The notes: generated by a model not told the origin, from the letters alone. 64,000 nucleotides of DNA from Paracoxiella cheracis (GCF_049348705.1 NZ_CP186485.1:496001-560000); one strand, 5' to 3'; counted from the first letter of the stretch, positions 26,450-35,778 are shown. Translations and numbers: made by a program.

Positions 26450-26842
26450 ATGCCAGAACTTGATTTGAATTCAGATATCGTTTGTAAAATCATCAGTCAT
26501 GCCCGTGAATTTCAGGCGAAAGAAGGCGTGGTGATTCCTGAAAATCCGCAAGAATTTAGTGAAGATGATTTTCAGCAAATTTTAGCGGATCATCAAAACG
26601 ATTTAACATTTTCAGAAGTGCAAGAAGCCATTAATCAACTTGAACCCGATCAGCAAATGCAGTTAGTTGCGCTGATGTATTTGGGTCGAGGTGATTATTC
26701 GATTGACGAATGGGATCAATGTTTAGAGCAAGCACGCGAAGGTTGGACCTCGCATACCGCTCAATATTTATTATCTAAGCCGCAAATTGCCGAGTATTTA
26801 GAGGCCGGTTTAGAAATGTTTGGATTAAGTTGTGAAGACTAA
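26450..26842 (+). CDS. DUF3775 family protein
   Basis: A small acidic cytosolic protein of 130 residues. The sequence MPELDLNSDIVCKIISHAR, then QLVALMYLGRGDY and a C-terminal helix fits DUF3775, a family of unknown function found in proteobacteria. The start at 26450 follows AAAGGGG; a longer frame from 26402 adds residues with no support. It stands alone between divergently and convergently oriented secreted-protein genes. Confidence 0.75.
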   Translation: MPELDLNSDIVCKIISHAREFQAKEGVVIPENPQEFSEDDFQQILADHQNDLTFSEVQEAINQLEPDQQMQLVALMYLGRGDYSIDEWDQCLEQAREGWTSHTAQYLLSKPQIAEYLEAGLEMFGLSCED

Positions 26843-26909
26843 GTTACAAAAAATATAGGGATTGCGGTTACTATTTTAACGGCAATGCCAATCCCGATAC
26901 GCATGCAAT

Positions 26910-27569
26910 TTAATTTCCAAAACTTTGTAACTCGCCTGCCTGTCCTGTAAAACTATTGGGACTGTGATAAGTAATCGTATAATTTCCCGCGCGTGATAAC
27001 TTGCCGCCATTATATGACATGCGATCGTTAGGATAATATGTAAAATGAACCGAACCGATGCTGCGAACTTTACCGCCATTTCCATCTAAACTACGGCACG
27101 CAAACTTAAAACCCTTATTGTACGTAATCGGAAAACTGCCGCTAAGTCCGCGCTGGGTATTGCTATCATTTTGTACGCCGGTAAGCGTTTCATTGTTTGC
27201 CATACACGGATAATAATTGATGCGGATGCCGTTCACTTGCGCAACTTTTCCGCCGTTACCGTCAAACTGAGACTGCGGATAATACTCAATTTTAAGCGCT
27301 TTGATTGGCACTGGTTTCTTCCCTAATGCCTGCGCAAAATGCTGTGCTTCAAGAAGTGCAGGGGTATTTGGTGCGAACTTTGCGAGATTGCCGTAAACCG
27401 TCACGTAAAATAACACCTGGGGTGTTCGCACGACCACGCCTCTGAAATTGCCTGTGCTATCGATAGCCTTTGTGACTTGTGTCTCGGTGGCATTGCCCAC
27501 AAGCGGGATCATGAACGACCCGAAAGCGAGGTTGAGTAAAATGAGGATTTTATTAAACGAATGATTCAT
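26910..27569 (-). CDS. Secreted protein with internal NGGK repeats, function unknown
   Basis: A 219-residue protein with a signal peptide (MNHSFNKILILLNLAFGSF, cleavage near VGNA-TE). The mature part contains at least three repeats of about 25 residues built on N-G-G-K-V/L, a short linker and an aromatic strand ending Y-Y-P or Y-H-S: GNGGKVAQVNGIRINYYP, GNGGKVRSIGSVHFTYYP and YNGGKLSRAGNYTITYHS. A fourth degenerate unit (GQAGELQSFG) ends the protein. This suggests a small beta-rich repeat fold. A longer frame from 27653 adds 28 residues before the signal peptide and is less likely. I do not recognise the family. Confidence 0.75.
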   Translation of the reverse strand: MNHSFNKILILLNLAFGSFMIPLVGNATETQVTKAIDSTGNFRGVVVRTPQVLFYVTVYGNLAKFAPNTPALLEAQHFAQALGKKPVPIKALKIEYYPQSQFDGNGGKVAQVNGIRINYYPCMANNETLTGVQNDSNTQRGLSGSFPITYNKGFKFACRSLDGNGGKVRSIGSVHFTYYPNDRMSYNGGKLSRAGNYTITYHSPNSFTGQAGELQSFGN

Positions 27570-27699
27570 GGTAGCGTATCCCTTAGGTAAAAGGTAGGTA
27601 CACGACATGATAGTATACTTTTTGATCGCGATCATCTTCAAAACTTGTGTCACACTCCCTTTTAGTGTTCAATACGTCCCTCTAAGCATATGATTCCGA

Positions 27700-27784
<85 letters not shown>

Positions 27785-27809
27785 TAGCAAACTGAAAGTG
27801 AGTAGATTT

Positions 27810-29129
27810 ATGGCAGCATCTCTAGAAAAATTGGATGGATTACAACGACGAATGACGGTCACCGTACCTGCAGAGCAGGTCGAAAAAGCCTATAAAGAAC
27901 GACTTCAAAAGATTTCAAAGACAGCCAAAGTAGCTGGATTTAGACCTGGAAAGGTGCCGGTCAACGTATTGGAAAAACGCTTTGGGGAAGACATATTGCA
28001 TGAAGTCGCTAATGAGCTGCTACAGATCAATTTGAGAGAGGCGGTAGAAGAGCAGAAGCTTCAAATCGCAGGAATACCCAAGATCGAGCCCTCCAAGATT
28101 GAGAAAGGTAAGCCTTTAGAATTTGTGGTTAATTTTGAGACCTATCCAGAGGTTACCTTGCAAGATCTCACCGGATCCAGCATCGAGCGTCATAGCGCCG
28201 AAGTCACCGATAAAGATGTAGATGGCATGCTGGAAGAGCTGCGTAAACAACATGCTGAGTGGGATGAGGTTGAGCGTGCGGCTAAAGAGGGTGATCGTGT
28301 CGTCATCGACTTTGAAGGGATGATCGATAATAAGAATAAGCCATTCGAGCGAGGCAGCGCGAAAGACTTTCAGCTCGAGTTGGGCTCAAAACGAATGATT
28401 CCAGGCTTCGAAGAGGGAATCGTTGGTATCAAACCCGGCGAAGAGCGCGATGTAGATGTCACTTTCCCGGAAGAATACCCGAGCCAAGAACTCGCGGGCA
28501 AGAAAGCAGTATTCAAAATCAAACTTAACAAGGTGTTGGGATCGAAACTTCCTGACTTGGATGACGAACTGGCCAAAAAGATTGGCTTTGATAAAGGCAT
28601 CCAAGCATTGCGCGATGAAGCACGCAAAAACATGGAAAAAGAAATAGAGCGAGTGTTGGCTTCACAATTAAAGATACGCATCTTGGATAAACTGATTGAA
28701 AAGAATCCTATTGAGGTGCCTGAAGCGTTGGTGGAAGCCGAGATCGATAGCCTTCAACAGATGACGCGCCAGCAAATGCTGTCACAGGGTCAAAATCCAG
28801 ACGATGTGAAAAAATTGGAATTGCCGCGCGACCCTTATGTCGAGCAGGCCAAAAAGCGCGTGGTGCTAGGGCTGTTGCTGGGTGAGGTGATTAAACAGCA
28901 CGAAATCAAAGTGGATCCCGACCAAGTTCGTGCAAAAGTAGAAGAGATTGCATCGGTATATCAAAAGCCAGAAGAAGTGGTTTCCTGGTATTATAATAAT
29001 AAGAGAATGCTATCCGAGATCGAGTCGGTTGTTCTTGAAGATCAAGCGGTAGCAAAGTTGCTGGAGCAGCTAGAGATCAAGGAAAAGTCACTATCCTATG
29101 AAGATGCATTGAAACGTTCACAAGAGTAG
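27810..29129 (+). CDS. tig: Trigger factor
   Basis: Ribosome-associated chaperone and prolyl isomerase of 439 residues. The N-terminal ribosome-binding domain has the signature GFRPGKVP (residues about 44-51), the FKBP domain runs from about 150 to 245 (GDRVVIDFEGMIDNKNKPFE), and the C-terminal chaperone arms follow. The ATG at 27810 gives MAASLEKLDGLQRRM, the normal start; a GTG at 27798 is also in frame. It leads the conserved tig-clpP-clpX-lon order. Confidence 0.97.
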   Translation: MAASLEKLDGLQRRMTVTVPAEQVEKAYKERLQKISKTAKVAGFRPGKVPVNVLEKRFGEDILHEVANELLQINLREAVEEQKLQIAGIPKIEPSKIEKGKPLEFVVNFETYPEVTLQDLTGSSIERHSAEVTDKDVDGMLEELRKQHAEWDEVERAAKEGDRVVIDFEGMIDNKNKPFERGSAKDFQLELGSKRMIPGFEEGIVGIKPGEERDVDVTFPEEYPSQELAGKKAVFKIKLNKVLGSKLPDLDDELAKKIGFDKGIQALRDEARKNMEKEIERVLASQLKIRILDKLIEKNPIEVPEALVEAEIDSLQQMTRQQMLSQGQNPDDVKKLELPRDPYVEQAKKRVVLGLLLGEVIKQHEIKVDPDQVRAKVEEIASVYQKPEEVVSWYYNNKRMLSEIESVVLEDQAVAKLLEQLEIKEKSLSYEDALKRSQE

Positions 29130-29137
29130 AGGTGAGA

Positions 29138-29728
29138 ATGAGCGTGTTAGTACCTATGGTTGTAGAACAAAGCTCGCGCGGTGAGCGGGCTTATGATATC
29201 TATTCAAGGCTTCTGAAAGATCGAATCATCTTTCTCATCGGTCCGGTTGAAGAAAACATGGCCAACCTGGTGATTGCCCAACTTCTTTTCTTGGAGTCAG
29301 AAAATCCTAATAAAGACATAAGCTTATACATCAATTCGCCCGGTGGTGTCGTCACCGCTGCCATGGCCATTTATGATACAATGCAGTTTATTAAGCCCGA
29401 TGTTCGCACGTTGTGCATCGGCCAAGCAGCGAGTGCGGGCGCATTGTTGCTGACTGCGGGTAAAAAGGGCAAGCGTCACTGCCTGCCGCACTCCACCGTG
29501 ATGATCCATCAGGTGTTGGGTGGGTATCAGGGACAAGGGACCGATATCCAAATTCATGCCCGCCAAACACAATTAGTGAGCGACAGATTGAATAGAATTT
29601 TAGCAAAACACACGGGCAAGAGTTTTGAAGAAGTTGAAAAAGATACTAATCGTGATTACTTTTTAACAAGTGAAGAAGCAGTAGAATATGGATTGGTTGA
29701 TTCGGTATTTACGGAACGAGTGGAATAA
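29138..29728 (+). CDS. clpP: ATP-dependent Clp protease proteolytic subunit
   Basis: Serine protease of 196 residues that forms the 14-mer chamber of ClpXP and ClpAP. The nucleophile is S99 in GQAASAGALL and the histidine H124 in TVMIHQ; the catalytic Asp lies in the segment ending VEKDTNRDYF. The GTG six bases upstream is in frame, but the ATG at 29138 is spaced correctly from AGAGGTGA. It sits 8 bases after tig. Confidence 0.97.
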   Translation: MSVLVPMVVEQSSRGERAYDIYSRLLKDRIIFLIGPVEENMANLVIAQLLFLESENPNKDISLYINSPGGVVTAAMAIYDTMQFIKPDVRTLCIGQAASAGALLLTAGKKGKRHCLPHSTVMIHQVLGGYQGQGTDIQIHARQTQLVSDRLNRILAKHTGKSFEEVEKDTNRDYFLTSEEAVEYGLVDSVFTERVE

Positions 29729-29741
29729 CGTATGTCATTCA

Positions 29742-29769
29742 TTGAAATATGGGAACAATGCCCCTATAT
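29742..29769 (+). promoter_or_regulatory. Possible sigma-32 (heat-shock) promoter of clpX
   Basis: TTGAAA at 29742-29747, 13 bases, then CCCCTATAT at 29761-29769. This fits the CTTGAAA-N11-16-CCCCATnT heat-shock consensus with a one-base offset in the -10. It lies in the 66-base gap between clpP and clpX, the only sizeable gap in the tig-clpP-clpX-lon run. Confidence 0.5.
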
Positions 29770-29794
29770 TTACAACTGAATGAGGTAACGCTAG

Positions 29795-31054
29795 ATGAGT
29801 GAAGAAAAACCCCAAATTTTACATTGCTCTTTTTGTGGTAAAAGCCAACATGAAGTTCGTAAATTAATTGCTGGCCCAAGCGTATTTGTTTGTGACGAAT
29901 GCGTTGATCTCTGCAATGATATTATTCGCGAAGAAGAGCTGGCGCAGGCTGTAGAATCACAAAAGAAATTACCCAGCCCGCAAGAAATTCACCACATGCT
30001 CAACGAATATGTGATTGGGCAAGATTTCGCAAAGAAAGTCTTGTCTGTTGCTGTTTATAATCATTACAAACGACTTAGCCATCATCATAAAAAAGGTGAT
30101 GTTGAGTTAAATAAAAGTAATATTTTATTAATTGGCCCAACAGGTTCAGGAAAAACATTATTAGCGCAAACACTCGCGAAGATTTTGAATGTTCCATTTG
30201 CGATTGCCGATGCCACAACATTAACCGAAGCGGGTTATGTGGGTGAAGATGTTGAAAATATCATCCAAAAACTTTTGCAAACATGTAATTATGACATTGA
30301 GAAGGCAAAATCGGGTATCGTGTACATCGATGAAATTGACAAGATTGCACGTAAGACAGATAGCCCTTCACTGACGCGCGATGTGTCGGGTGAAGGTGTG
30401 CAGCAAGCATTACTCAAACTTATTGAAGGAACCGTCGCCTCTATACCACCGCAGGGTGGGCGTAAACATCCGCAGCAAGAATATTTACAAGTAGATACTT
30501 CGAACATTCTGTTTATTTGTGGTGGTGCATTTGCGGATTTACACAAAATAATCAGGCATCGTACCGACAAAAGTGGCATTGGTTTTGCCGCAGAGGTGAG
30601 CGCTAAAGATGATAATACAAAATCGTCTGAGCTGGTTAAGATTGTCGAGCCAGAAGACTTAATGCGATTCGGTTTAATTCCAGAATTTGTGGGACGACTA
30701 CCTGTCGTGGCCACGCTTGATGAGCTGGATGAAGGCGCGCTTATGAATATTCTCACTGAGCCTAAAAATGCGCTCACAAAACAATACCAGAAATTGTTTG
30801 AACTCGAAGGTGTTGAAATTGATTTTCGTGAAGACGCACTGAAAGAAATAGCCAAACAAGCGATTGTCCGTAAATCGGGTGCACGAGGACTGCGATCAAT
30901 CGTTGAGCATACATTGTTAGATCTGATGTATGAGCTTCCGTCGGTGAAAGGCTTGAAAAAAGTCATCATCGATGAAAAAGTGATTAACAAAAGATCTCAA
31001 CCGATGTTCATTTATGAAAATGATAAATCTGTCCGAAAGGTAGCTACGGAATAA
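29795..31054 (+). CDS. clpX: ATP-dependent Clp protease ATP-binding subunit ClpX
   Basis: AAA+ unfoldase of 419 residues that feeds substrates to ClpP. It has the N-terminal four-cysteine zinc finger (CSFCGKS and CDECVDLC), Walker A GPTGSGKT, Walker B IVYIDEIDKI and the C-terminal D2 domain with KSGARGLRSIVE. Start by AGGTAACGCTAG before ATG. It is followed after 6 bases by lon, so the two are probably one transcription unit with an extra heat-shock promoter upstream. Confidence 0.98.
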   Translation: MSEEKPQILHCSFCGKSQHEVRKLIAGPSVFVCDECVDLCNDIIREEELAQAVESQKKLPSPQEIHHMLNEYVIGQDFAKKVLSVAVYNHYKRLSHHHKKGDVELNKSNILLIGPTGSGKTLLAQTLAKILNVPFAIADATTLTEAGYVGEDVENIIQKLLQTCNYDIEKAKSGIVYIDEIDKIARKTDSPSLTRDVSGEGVQQALLKLIEGTVASIPPQGGRKHPQQEYLQVDTSNILFICGGAFADLHKIIRHRTDKSGIGFAAEVSAKDDNTKSSELVKIVEPEDLMRFGLIPEFVGRLPVVATLDELDEGALMNILTEPKNALTKQYQKLFELEGVEIDFREDALKEIAKQAIVRKSGARGLRSIVEHTLLDLMYELPSVKGLKKVIIDEKVINKRSQPMFIYENDKSVRKVATE

Positions 31055-31060
31055 TTTTTA

Positions 31061-33484
31061 ATGACTAAAAAAGTTAAACAACAACAGGCACGTTTGCCTT
31101 TACTGCCATTGCGAGATGTCGTTGTCTTCCCGCACATGGTTATCCCTTTATTTGTCGGTCGTACTGAATCCATCAAAGCACTTGAAATGGCGATGAACGG
31201 TGACAAGCAGATCTTTTTGGCCTCCCAAAAAGATCCTAACGTCGATACGCCGAAACAAAGTGACATTTATGAGGTCGGAACGGTTGCGACGATATTACAA
31301 CTGTTGCGATTGCCTGATGGCACTGTAAAAGTCTTGGTTGAAGGCTCTAATCGCGCCAAATTAATAAAGCTTCATAAAGAAGCCGACTATTTAAGCGTTG
31401 ACCTGGAAATACTAGAAGAAGGAGCGGGTGTTGGTGGTCAGGAAGTTGAAGCGTTGGTTCGTGCCGTGCTTTCACAGTTTGAGCAGCTAGTCAAAATCAA
31501 TAAAAAAATTCCACCGGAATTATTAACCTCGTTGGCGAATATTGAAGAGCCGGGCCGTTTGGCAGACAGTATCGCAGCGCACATGACGATCAAACTAGAT
31601 TCGCGTCAAAAGATTTTAGAAACGCCAAACGTTAAAGCTCGCCTTGAATTACTGCAAACTTTGCTCGTTCAAGAGCTCGATTTGGTCGAGGTGGAAAAAC
31701 GCGTTCAAGGTCGTGTGAAGCAGCAGGTTGAAAAAAGCCAGCGTCAATATTATTTAAGTGAAAAAATTAAAGCGATTCAGCAGGAATTGGGTGAATTGGA
31801 TGAAGGCGGCCCTGTCGATGAGCAAAAACAATTATTGGATAAAATTGAAAAAGCGGGCATGACCAAAGAGGCGAAAGAAAAGGCGCTCGCAGAATTAAAT
31901 AAATTGAAAATGATGCCGCCGATGTCAGCCGAAGCGACGGTTTGCCGTAATTATTTGGAATGGTTGTTGCAGGTGCCCTGGAAAGAGCATTCTAAAATCA
32001 GCAAAGATCTGAACAAGGCAGAAGAAATTTTAGAAGCGGACCATTACGGATTAGAAGAAGTCAAACAACGAATCTTAGAATATTTGGCTGTCCAACAACG
32101 CGTGAAAAAACTAAAAGGTCCGATATTGTGTTTGGTTGGGCCTCCTGGTGTCGGTAAAACATCGCTGGGACAATCGATTGCAAATGCAACGGGCCGCCAA
32201 TTTATTCGTATGTCATTGGGTGGTGTGCGCGATGAAGCTGAAATACGCGGTCACCGCAGAACTTACATTGGTGCATTGCCGGGTAAGATTATCCAAAAAA
32301 TGGCTCGTGCAAAAGTGCGCAATCCATTATTCATGTTGGATGAAGTAGACAAGATGGCGATGGACTTTCGTGGTGATCCTGCTTCGGCATTATTAGAAGT
32401 TTTAGACCCCGAGCAGAACAACACATTCAGTGATCATTATTTAGAAGTGGATTATGATCTTTCTGATGTCATGTTCATTGCAACCGCTAATTCTTTAGAT
32501 ATTCCGAGTCCTCTGCTGGATCGTATGGAAGTGATTCGGTTGGCCGGTTACACCGAAGAAGAAAAATTAAATATCGCAAAACGCTATTTAATTCCTCGGC
32601 AAGTTAAACAAACAGGGCTTAAAGAGAAAGAAATTTATATTTCTGACGCGGCTATTCGCGAAATCATTCGTAGCTACACACGTGAAGCAGGCGTGCGGGC
32701 ACTCGAGCGCGAAATAGCAAAATTATGTCGCAAAGTCGTAAAAGAAATATTAACAGCTAAAGGCAAGAAAAAACGCACGCTGATCACACGCCGAAACATT
32801 GAAAAATATTTGGGTGTTAAACGTTTTCGTTTTGGTTTGGTTGAAGAGCGTGATCAAATTGGTCAAGTGACTGGCTTAGCCTGGACCGAAGTAGGTGGAG
32901 AGCTGCTAACCATCGAAGCACAAGTGCTAGCGGGCAAGGGCAAATCATTGCATACGGGTCGCTTGGGCGATGTCATGCAAGAATCTATTCATGCGGCCAC
33001 TACCGTTGTGCGAAGTCGTGCGGAATTAATGGGTGTAGCATCGGACTACTTTCAGAATCATGATTTTCATATCCATGTGCCAGAAGGTGCAACGCCAAAA
33101 GATGGTCCCAGCGCCGGCATTGGCATGTGTGTGGCACTTGTATCGGCAATTACACAAATTCCTGTGAAAGCCAATGTTGCCATGACGGGTGAAATTACGT
33201 TGCGTGGTGAAGTGCTACCGATTGGTGGGCTAAAAGAAAAATTATTGGCGGCGCTGCGTGGTGGTATAAAGCATGTGATTATTCCATCCGAAAATAAGCG
33301 TGATCTCAAAGAAATTCCAAAAATTGTAACGCAGGGTTTGAAGATTCATCCCGTAAAATGGATTGATGAAGTTTTTGAAATTGCCTTGCAGCATACACCG
33401 GAATCGATGTCCACAACAAAACCACCCATGGTAGGCAATAGTCGTTCAAAGTCGCGCAAAGATGATCGTACTAGAGCACACTAA
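31061..33484 (+). CDS. lon: ATP-dependent protease Lon
   Basis: LonA protease of 807 residues. The N-terminal LON domain starts LPLLPLRDVVVFPHMVIP, the AAA+ module has Walker A GPPGVGKT and Walker B PLFMLDEVDKM, and the protease domain has the catalytic Ser684 in KDGPSAGIGM and its Lys about 43 residues later in IGGLKEKLLAA. The C-terminal 20 residues are basic and Ser-rich. In E. coli the next gene is hupB; here it is pmbA. Confidence 0.98.
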   Translation: MTKKVKQQQARLPLLPLRDVVVFPHMVIPLFVGRTESIKALEMAMNGDKQIFLASQKDPNVDTPKQSDIYEVGTVATILQLLRLPDGTVKVLVEGSNRAKLIKLHKEADYLSVDLEILEEGAGVGGQEVEALVRAVLSQFEQLVKINKKIPPELLTSLANIEEPGRLADSIAAHMTIKLDSRQKILETPNVKARLELLQTLLVQELDLVEVEKRVQGRVKQQVEKSQRQYYLSEKIKAIQQELGELDEGGPVDEQKQLLDKIEKAGMTKEAKEKALAELNKLKMMPPMSAEATVCRNYLEWLLQVPWKEHSKISKDLNKAEEILEADHYGLEEVKQRILEYLAVQQRVKKLKGPILCLVGPPGVGKTSLGQSIANATGRQFIRMSLGGVRDEAEIRGHRRTYIGALPGKIIQKMARAKVRNPLFMLDEVDKMAMDFRGDPASALLEVLDPEQNNTFSDHYLEVDYDLSDVMFIATANSLDIPSPLLDRMEVIRLAGYTEEEKLNIAKRYLIPRQVKQTGLKEKEIYISDAAIREIIRSYTREAGVRALEREIAKLCRKVVKEILTAKGKKKRTLITRRNIEKYLGVKRFRFGLVEERDQIGQVTGLAWTEVGGELLTIEAQVLAGKGKSLHTGRLGDVMQESIHAATTVVRSRAELMGVASDYFQNHDFHIHVPEGATPKDGPSAGIGMCVALVSAITQIPVKANVAMTGEITLRGEVLPIGGLKEKLLAALRGGIKHVIIPSENKRDLKEIPKIVTQGLKIHPVKWIDEVFEIALQHTPESMSTTKPPMVGNSRSKSRKDDRTRAH

Positions 33485-33493
33485 TTAAAAAAT

Positions 33494-34807
33494 ATGAAGC
33501 ACTTAAAAACACTTGCCGAACAAATCATTGCGCAAGCACAAAAGCAAGGTGCTGATCAGGTTGACGTATCAACTAGCTTAGAAACCGGATTTTCAGCGAC
33601 AGCACGACAGGGTGATGTGGAAACTATCGAGCATCATCAAAACCGCAGCCTCAATATTACTGTCTTTCAAGATCACCGAACGGCTTCGGTTAGTACTTCT
33701 GATTTTTCGCCAGAGGCGATTGAGGCAGCCATTCAAAAGGCGTGCTCAATTGTGCAATTTACAGGAGAGGATGCTTGTTTGGGATTAGCAGATCCAGATT
33801 TATTGGCTCACGATTATCCCGATTTAAAACTTTATCACTCTTGGTCGATCACGCCGAAAGAAGCGATCGACATGGCAGTGTCTTGTGAAGCGAGTGCTTT
33901 AAAACAAGATAAGCGTATTAAACACTCAGAGGGAGTAACGTTAAATACCTTTGATGCGACTGAAATGCTCGCGAATAGTTACGGCTTTTTTGGCGGTTAT
34001 CAAAAAAGCTCGCACAGTTTGAGTTGTGGTTTGGTGGCCGAGCAAAATGGTGAAATGGCGCGTGAATATGAATATACCATTTCACGTGACCCATCAAAAT
34101 TGCTCAGTGCAGAAACCATTGCCGACCAAGTGGTTGCAAAAACATTAAAACGATTGGGTGCAAAACGTTTGAAAACGCAACGTTGCCCTATAGTTTTTCA
34201 TTCTTCTGTCGCTCGAAGTTTGTTGGGACACTTTGTGAGTGCAATTTCAGGCGTTAACCTATATCGCGGAACATCCTTTTTAGCCGATCAATTGGGAAAG
34301 CCTGTTTTTCCAGCGTCAATGACGATTTATCAAGATCCTCACGTTATTGGTGAAATAGGTAGTGTACCTTTTGATGGCGATGGTGTAAGAACCAAAAAAT
34401 TAGATTACATTAAAGATGGTGTTTTAGTGAATTATAGTTTGGGCACGTATTCTGCGCGCAAGCTTGGGATGAAAAGCACCGGCAATTCGGGTGGGGTGCA
34501 TAATTTAATGCTTAATCATTCGAATAAAACTTTAGATGATTTATTAAAAGAAATGGGCACGGGCCTTTTTGTCACAGAGCTTATCGGTCAAGGAGTCAGC
34601 ATCGTGAGTGGCAATTATTCGCGCGGTGCATTTGGCTTTTGGGTTGAAAACGGTGAAATTCAATATCCGGTCCATGAAATCACGATTGCCGGCAACTTAA
34701 AAGATATCTTTAAAGGCATTCAATGCGTGGCGAATGATGTTGATCACCGTCGCAATATCAAAACCGGCTCAATCCTGCTCGCTCCTATGATGGTAGCAGG
34801 GGAGTAA
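33494..34807 (+). CDS. pmbA: Metalloprotease partner PmbA/TldE
   Basis: TldD-homologous subunit that forms a heterodimer with TldD and lacks the zinc HExxxH motif. The 437-residue protein starts MKHLKTLAEQIIAQAQKQGA, and the C-terminal half has GTSFLADQLGKPVF, YKxSLG-type YSLGTYSARKLGM and TGNSGGVHNLML. It follows lon after only 9 bases. Its partner gene tldD is at 8-9.4 kb. Confidence 0.95.
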   Translation: MKHLKTLAEQIIAQAQKQGADQVDVSTSLETGFSATARQGDVETIEHHQNRSLNITVFQDHRTASVSTSDFSPEAIEAAIQKACSIVQFTGEDACLGLADPDLLAHDYPDLKLYHSWSITPKEAIDMAVSCEASALKQDKRIKHSEGVTLNTFDATEMLANSYGFFGGYQKSSHSLSCGLVAEQNGEMAREYEYTISRDPSKLLSAETIADQVVAKTLKRLGAKRLKTQRCPIVFHSSVARSLLGHFVSAISGVNLYRGTSFLADQLGKPVFPASMTIYQDPHVIGEIGSVPFDGDGVRTKKLDYIKDGVLVNYSLGTYSARKLGMKSTGNSGGVHNLMLNHSNKTLDDLLKEMGTGLFVTELIGQGVSIVSGNYSRGAFGFWVENGEIQYPVHEITIAGNLKDIFKGIQCVANDVDHRRNIKTGSILLAPMMVAGE

Positions 34808-34871
34808 AAAAAGCAACACAACGCATGGAAATATTTTAACTAGTTCATTGATTTTGTGATATAAATTTCTA

Positions 34872-34912
34872 TACATGTAAATTCCACGGGCCGCCCATCA
34901 AATTTACATGTA
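34872..34912. terminator. Inverted repeat between convergent pmbA and ptsH
   Basis: TACATGTAAATT (34872-34883) and AATTTACATGTA (34901-34912) are exact reverse complements around a 17-base loop with GGGCCGCCC. It lies between two convergent genes and could stop both transcripts. The stem lacks a GC-rich base and T-run, so a protein-binding site or small repeat is also possible. Confidence 0.4.
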
Positions 34913-34973
34913 AGGATGGCAGGATCATCACTAACGCGTGGATGAAAGCTTGAGTTTTATGGGGTGGGTCGGT

Positions 34974-35243
34974 TTATTCCGACTCGCCAAACTTATCGTT
35001 GATTAGCTTTTCGAGAGCTTGCATGGCTTCTTGCTCATCCTCGCCAGAGACGATTAATTCGATGGTAGCGCCACAGCTTGCTGCAAGCACCATCACATTC
35101 ATGATGCTTTTCGCGTCGACTTCGCGGTTGTTGTAGGAAATTAAAATTTTGCTTTGATAGCGCGAGGCGAGGTTGACGAGCTTCATAGCAGCGCGTGCGT
35201 GTAGGCCGAGTTTGTTTATTATTTTAATGTTTTTTTTAATCAT
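34974..35243 (-). CDS. ptsH: HPr-type phosphocarrier protein
   Basis: Phosphocarrier of 89 residues. Both regulatory sites are in place: His15 in KLGLHARAAMKLV (phosphorylated by enzyme I) and Ser46 in DAKSIMNVMVLAA (phosphorylated by HPr kinase). The ATG at 35243 starts MIKKNIKIINK and overlaps the hprK stop by 8 bases; a longer frame from 35297 lies inside hprK. It is last in the kdsD-to-ptsH run, in the place of npr in enteric bacteria. With HprK and PtsN adjacent, and no sugar permease, it is probably a regulatory, non-transport PTS. Confidence 0.93.
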   Translation of the reverse strand: MIKKNIKIINKLGLHARAAMKLVNLASRYQSKILISYNNREVDAKSIMNVMVLAASCGATIELIVSGEDEQEAMQALEKLINDKFGESE

Positions 35244-35778
35244 GAGTGGTTCCGCTCGCTTGTCGGTGTCGTTTTGTAAATTCGACGCTGGTATCATAGC
35301 CGTTAAGTTTTAAATGATAATTGCGTGCCAGCGTTTCAATCAGCAGCGGCAGACTTTTAGCGGCCGATGCTGGGAAAATAATTTCGGGTATCTCAATCCC
35401 AAGTATTTTTTCTGATTTTGAAATGGGGTTCAAGGGATCTTCGATGGCAGGCATGTCGCGTGGATCGACGAGATGAATAATAAGCTGTAATGCGTGTTCA
35501 CAAGCGAATGCCTCGGGTGTGAATAATTTTTCAAGATTAATCACTCCGATGCCGGCGATGATCATGAATTTGTCGATGACATCAGGGCAAGTGCCGATGA
35601 TTTTGTTATCACGGCAGCAAAGATCGACACTATCATCGCTAATAAATTGATGGCCAAGATCCATGAGGGCTAGTGAAAGCTCACTTTTACCAATGCCGTG
35701 ATCACCGGTAATTAGCACGCCAAGTTGGTCGATTATCATGAAGTTGCCATGTAGCGTTGTTTTTTTGTTGGTATTCAT
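35236..35778 (-). CDS. hprK: HPr kinase/phosphorylase, short form
   Basis: A 180-residue protein containing only the C-terminal catalytic domain of HprK; the usual Gram-positive enzyme has about 310 residues and an extra N-terminal domain. The P-loop is G25-S32 (GDHGIGKS), the Asp pair is in QFISDDSVDL, and the family segments AGIGVINLEKLF and ETLARNYHLKLNGYD follow. It should phosphorylate HPr on Ser46. It overlaps ptsN by 4 bases (ATGA) and ptsH by 8. In E. coli this locus carries rapZ instead. Confidence 0.92.
   Translation of the reverse strand: MNTNKKTTLHGNFMIIDQLGVLITGDHGIGKSELSLALMDLGHQFISDDSVDLCCRDNKIIGTCPDVIDKFMIIAGIGVINLEKLFTPEAFACEHALQLIIHLVDPRDMPAIEDPLNPISKSEKILGIEIPEIIFPASAAKSLPLLIETLARNYHLKLNGYDTSVEFTKRHRQASGTTHD

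Noticed and set aside
30289..30990. A 233-codon minus-strand frame opposite clpX
   Set aside because: Entirely antisense to a conserved, intact clpX; Ser-rich composition is that of a reverse-frame shadow.
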